A stretch of 64,000 nucleotides of DNA from Franzmannia qiaohouensis (lineage in GTDB: Bacteria > Pseudomonadota > Gammaproteobacteria > Pseudomonadales > Halomonadaceae), in the NCBI RefSeq assembly GCF_031451695.1, contig NZ_JARWAM010000007.1:62001-126000 (forward strand). The letters run 5' to 3'. The notes under the pieces were generated by a model that ran no database searches, was not told the origin of the DNA, and was given only the letters and a program-made list of their open reading frames with translations. The translations under genes were made by a program, and so were the position numbers. Below, piece after piece: positions 60,768 to 64,000 of the stretch. Within the stretch, counting starts at the first letter, position 1; every line of letters begins with the position of its first letter.

Positions 60768-61403
60768 TTACCCTTGGCGGGTGGCGTCGTAGGCCAGGTT
60801 ATCCATGCGTGCTGCTGCCGTGTCGGGTCCCTGGCGGTTGACCTCGGACCAGGCGCCGTCCTCATGGCCGCGCTGAACGACGCGCTGGCGGAAGATGTCG
60901 GCCACGGTCTGGGCGTCACCGGCCAGCAGCGCCTTGGTGGAGCACATCTCGGCACACAGCGGCAGCTTGCCCTCGGCAATACGGTTGGCGCCGTACTTCT
61001 CGTACTCCTCTTCCTTGCTGTCGGCGGGGCCGCCGGCGCAGAAGGTACACTTGTCCATCTTGCCGCGCTCGCCAAAGGCGTTCTGCTTCGGGAACTGCGG
61101 CGCGCCGAACGGGCAGGCGTAGAGGCAGTAGCCGCAGCCGATGCACAGGTCCTTGTCGTGCAGCACGATGCCGTCATCGGTCTTGTAGAAGCAGTCGGTG
61201 GGGCACACCGCCATGCACGGCGCGTCGTCGCAGTGCATGCAGGCCACCGAGATCGATACCTCGGTGGGCTCGCCGTCGTTGAGGGTGACGACGCGGCGGC
61301 GCTGAATGCCCCATTCGACGTCGTTGGCGTTCTTGCAGGCGGTGACGCAGCCGTTGCACTCGATGCAGCGCTCGGCGTCACACATGAATTTCATCTGGGC
61401 CAT
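60768..61403 (-). CDS. fdhB: Formate dehydrogenase beta subunit (four [4Fe-4S] ferredoxin)
   Basis: 211 residues. Cysteine clusters in order: CIECNGCVTACKN, CMHCDDAPCMAVCPTDC, CIGCGYCLYACPFGAPQFP and CTFCAGGP...CAEMCSTKAL, enough for four [4Fe-4S] clusters. Shorter than E. coli FdnH (294) and without its C-terminal membrane helix. AGGAGAAC before ATG at 61403. Links the catalytic subunit to the cytochrome b. Confidence 0.95.
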   Translation of the reverse strand: MAQMKFMCDAERCIECNGCVTACKNANDVEWGIQRRRVVTLNDGEPTEVSISVACMHCDDAPCMAVCPTDCFYKTDDGIVLHDKDLCIGCGYCLYACPFGAPQFPKQNAFGERGKMDKCTFCAGGPADSKEEEYEKYGANRIAEGKLPLCAEMCSTKALLAGDAQTVADIFRQRVVQRGHEDGAWSEVNRQGPDTAAARMDNLAYDATRQG

Positions 61404-61465
61404 GGTTGTTCTCCTATACCGGCGCGGCAAACCTGCCGCGCCGTCAAGCGTTCAGGGTCGCGATG

Positions 61466-64000
61466 TCAGGCGCGTTCGATCCGGCAAATGGTGCACTTGG
61501 TTTCCTGCATCAGCGTCACCGGGTCGTAGCCGTAGGTAGTGGCGGTGTTGGCCGCCTCACCGAGCACGTAGGGGTCTGCACCGTCGGGGTAGCGATCGCG
61601 CAGGTTCTCGCCCTGGAACATGCCGCCGAAGTGGAACGGCATGAAGGCGACGTTGCGGTCGACCCGCGGGGTGACCAGCGCCTTGACCCTGACGCGGCCG
61701 CCCTCGGCACCCTCGACCCACACCTCGTCACCGTCGCTGATGCCGATGTCATTGGCGTTGGCCGGGTTGATCTCGACGAACATCTCCTGCTGCAGCTCGG
61801 CGAGCCACGACATCGAGCGGGTCTCTTCGCCGCCCCCTTCGTACTCGACCAGGCGGCCGGAGGTCAGGATGATCGGGTATTCGCTGGAGTTGTCGCGATC
61901 CTGAATGGTCTTGTAGAGCGTCGGCAGACGCATGATCGAGTCGAAGTCGTCCCAGGTCGGGAAACGCTCGACCAGGTCGCGGCGCGTGGTGTAGAGCGGC
62001 TCGCGGTGCTTGGGCACTTCGTCCGGGAAGGTCCAGACCACGGCGCGCGCCTTGGCGTTGCCGTAGGGTGCGCAGCCGTGCTCGATGGCCACGCGCTGGA
62101 TGCCGCCCGAGAAGTCTGTCTTCCAGTTCTCGCCGTCTGCGGCTTCCTTCTCCGCGTCGGTCAGGTCGTCCCACCAGCCGAGGTCCTTGAGCATCTGGGC
62201 GGTGAACTCGGGATAGCCGTCGGTGAGGTCGGACTCCACCGGCGCCGAGCCGTCGGCCAGCAGGTTGACGCCGTTGCGCTCGATACCGAAGCGGGCACGG
62301 AAGCCCATGCCGCCTTCCTTGACCGGCACGCTGGTGTCGTAGAGGTTGGGCGAGCCGGGGTGGCGGAACTCCGGCGTGCCCCAGCACGGCCAGGGCAGGC
62401 CGTAGTAGTCGCCGTCGGCCGGGCCGCCCTCGGCGCGCAGGTTGCTGAAGCTGAAGGTGTGCCAGTTCTGCTGGTGTTCCTTGAGGCGTTCGGGGCTTTG
62501 GCCGGTGTAGCCGACGGTCCACATGCCGCGGTTGATTTCGCGCAGGATATCTTCGATCAGCGGCTCGTCGCCGTTCATCTCGATATTCTTAACGAACTCG
62601 TCGCCGAAGCCGAGCTTGCGTGCGAAGCGGTACATGATCTCGTGGTCGGGCTTGGCCTCGAACAGCGGTTCGATGACCTTGTCGCGCCACTGCAGCGAAC
62701 GGTTGGTGGCGGTGACGCTACCGGTGGTCTCGAACTGGGTAGCGGCAGGCAGCAGGTAGACGCCGTCGCTGCGGTCGTGCATGACGGCGGCAACGGTGGG
62801 GTAGGGGTCGACGATGACCATCATGTCGAGCTTCTGCATCGCCTGCTGCATTTCCGGGCCGCGGCTCTGGGAGTTGACCGCGTGCCCCCAGTAGAACATC
62901 GCCTTGAGGGCGGTGCGCTGGGAGATGTTCTCGTCGTCCTCGAGCACCCCGTCGACCCAGCGCGACACGGTAATACCGGCGCTGTTCATCGGCCGGCCGT
63001 CGGCGTATTCGGCGTCTTCGAAACGGCTCTCGAGCCAGTCGTAATCGACGTCCCAAACCTTGGCCCAGTGCTGCCAGGCGCCTTCGGCGAGGCCGTAGTA
63101 GCCGGGCAGCGAATCGGAGCCGAGGCCCAGGTCGGTGGCACCCTGGACGTTGTCGTGGCCGCGCAGGATGTTGGCGCCGCCGCCGGATTTGCCGATATTG
63201 CCCAGCGCCAGCTCGAGGATGCAGTAGGCGCGGGTGTTGTTGTTACCGGTGGTGTGCTGGGTACCACCCATGCACCACACCACGCAGCCCGGGCGGTTGT
63301 CGGCGAGGCGCTTGGCGGTATCGAACATGGCGCTTTCCGGCACGCCGGTAACGTCCTCGACCACGTCGGGGGTGAACTGTGCCACTTCGGCGCGGACATC
63401 CTCCATGCCGTAGACGCGCTGGGCGATGTACTCGCTATCCTCCCAGCCGTTCTCGAAGATGTGCCACAGCAGGCCCCAGATGAAGGCCACGTCGGAGCCG
63501 GGGCGGATGCGCACGAACTTGTTGGCCTTGGCCGCCGTGCGGGTGAAGCGCGGGTCGGCGACGATGATGTCGCAGTTGTTCTTCTCCTTGGCCATCAGGA
63601 TGTGCTGCATGGCCACCGGGTGCGCTTCGGATGGGTTGGAACCGATAAACAGGATCGCCCGACTGTTCTGCATGTCGTTGAGCGAATTGGTCATCGCACC
63701 GTAGCCCCAGGTGTTGGCCACCCCGGCCACGGTGGTGGAGTGGCAGATACGCGCCTGGTGATCGGTATTGTTGGTGCCCCACATGGAGGCCAGCTTGCGC
63801 ATGAAGTAGGCCTGTTCATTATTGAACTTGGCCGAGCCCAGCCAGTAGACGCTGTCCGGACCGTACTCCTCGCGCAGCTCCAGCAGCTTGTCGCCGATCT
63901 CGTCGATGGCATCGTCCCAGCTCATGCGCTGCCACTCGCCGTTGACCAGCTTCATCGGGTACTTGAGACGCCGCGTGGAGTGGCCGTGCTGGCGCAGCGA
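61466..64000 (-). CDS. fdhA: Formate dehydrogenase catalytic subunit, C-terminal 844 residues (5' end outside window)
   Basis: Molybdopterin oxidoreductase of the FdnG/FdhA type; the frame is open to base 64000, so the N-terminus with the [4Fe-4S] site lies outside. Visible: MSWDDAIDEIGDKLLEL, the Moco loop QARICHSTTVAGVANTWGYGAMT, DPRFTRTAAKANKFVRIRPG and the C-terminal dinucleotide-binding domain (DGDEVWVEGAEGGRVRVKALVT). The position occupied by selenocysteine in E. coli FdnG is Cys here (TGC, 63745-63743), so no SelB/SECIS machinery is needed. It oxidises formate in the periplasm or cytoplasm; a Tat signal cannot be checked. Confidence 0.95.
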   Translation of the reverse strand, partial: SLRQHGHSTRRLKYPMKLVNGEWQRMSWDDAIDEIGDKLLELREEYGPDSVYWLGSAKFNNEQAYFMRKLASMWGTNNTDHQARICHSTTVAGVANTWGYGAMTNSLNDMQNSRAILFIGSNPSEAHPVAMQHILMAKEKNNCDIIVADPRFTRTAAKANKFVRIRPGSDVAFIWGLLWHIFENGWEDSEYIAQRVYGMEDVRAEVAQFTPDVVEDVTGVPESAMFDTAKRLADNRPGCVVWCMGGTQHTTGNNNTRAYCILELALGNIGKSGGGANILRGHDNVQGATDLGLGSDSLPGYYGLAEGAWQHWAKVWDVDYDWLESRFEDAEYADGRPMNSAGITVSRWVDGVLEDDENISQRTALKAMFYWGHAVNSQSRGPEMQQAMQKLDMMVIVDPYPTVAAVMHDRSDGVYLLPAATQFETTGSVTATNRSLQWRDKVIEPLFEAKPDHEIMYRFARKLGFGDEFVKNIEMNGDEPLIEDILREINRGMWTVGYTGQSPERLKEHQQNWHTFSFSNLRAEGGPADGDYYGLPWPCWGTPEFRHPGSPNLYDTSVPVKEGGMGFRARFGIERNGVNLLADGSAPVESDLTDGYPEFTAQMLKDLGWWDDLTDAEKEAADGENWKTDFSGGIQRVAIEHGCAPYGNAKARAVVWTFPDEVPKHREPLYTTRRDLVERFPTWDDFDSIMRLPTLYKTIQDRDNSSEYPIILTSGRLVEYEGGGEETRSMSWLAELQQEMFVEINPANANDIGISDGDEVWVEGAEGGRVRVKALVTPRVDRNVAFMPFHFGGMFQGENLRDRYPDGADPYVLGEAANTATTYGYDPVTLMQETKCTICRIERA

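Noticed and set aside
63743..63745. Selenocysteine codon in formate dehydrogenase
   Set aside because: The codon at the aligned position is TGC (Cys), and no in-frame TGA occurs.
1..64000. CRISPR arrays, tRNA/rRNA genes, prophage or transposase genes
   Set aside because: None seen. The similar blocks in the four receptor genes are conserved coding sequence, not repeats of a mobile element.

Overview
The window is one contiguous stretch of a high-GC gammaproteobacterial chromosome, most likely from a Halomonadaceae member (Halomonas/Chromohalobacter type). The pointers are the protein families, the che-flh gene order, peritrichous-type flhE beside flhF, and the high third-position GC. This is a judgement from recognition, not a database match. 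No rRNA, tRNA, CRISPR array, prophage or insertion sequence was seen.

Layout. 1-19534 (+): the late chemotaxis/flagellar block: cheA (3' part), cheW, three chemoreceptors including an Aer-like one, cheR, cheB, a fourth receptor, cheY, cheZ, flhB, flhA, flhF, a small protein at the flhG/fleN position, flhE and fliA. Two strong sigma-28 promoters (before the second receptor and before cheB) tie it to FliA, the last gene. 19726-25566: a zincin-like peptidase, an EAL-HDOD protein, a PAS-GGDEF diguanylate cyclase, an RhlE helicase and a small HhH protein. 25602-30443: the pqiABC lipid-transport operon, divergent from a YrbG-type exchanger. 30547-34091: a phosphonate/phosphite-type ABC importer. 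34386-40205: cydA-cydB of the cyanide-insensitive oxidase type with cydD-cydC.

40429-51952 is mainly purine catabolism: adenine deaminase, guanine deaminase and xdhABC, with a RutR-like TetR regulator and a GntR/FCD regulator. A near-perfect RutR-type operator overlaps the predicted xdhA promoter. A hypothetical membrane protein, a GNAT acetyltransferase and a di-haem peroxidase (with an FNR/ANR-like box) lie within this block. 51957-57380: hrpB, a BI-1/YccA protein, tusDCBE and acpH. 57385-64000 (-): moeA, moaB, a DUF1244 protein and a three-subunit formate dehydrogenase whose catalytic subunit runs off the window. The molybdenum cofactor genes fit the two molybdoenzymes, Xdh and Fdh.

The most unusual signal is a dispersed ~120-bp intergenic element. 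Four long copies (about 24948, 40186, 50223, 59549) and one truncated end (about 55236) share a three-stem fold-back architecture. Several differences between copies are compensatory base-pair changes, which argues that the fold itself is selected. One copy supplies the last codons and stop of cydC, one lies in the xdhA/rutR divergent region, and one lies in the 3' region of the fdh operon. Other points of interest are a ~365-residue C-terminal extension on FlhF, the replacement of FlhG by a reduced protein without a P-loop, and an Aer-type receptor with both a PAS domain and a periplasmic domain of atypical base composition.
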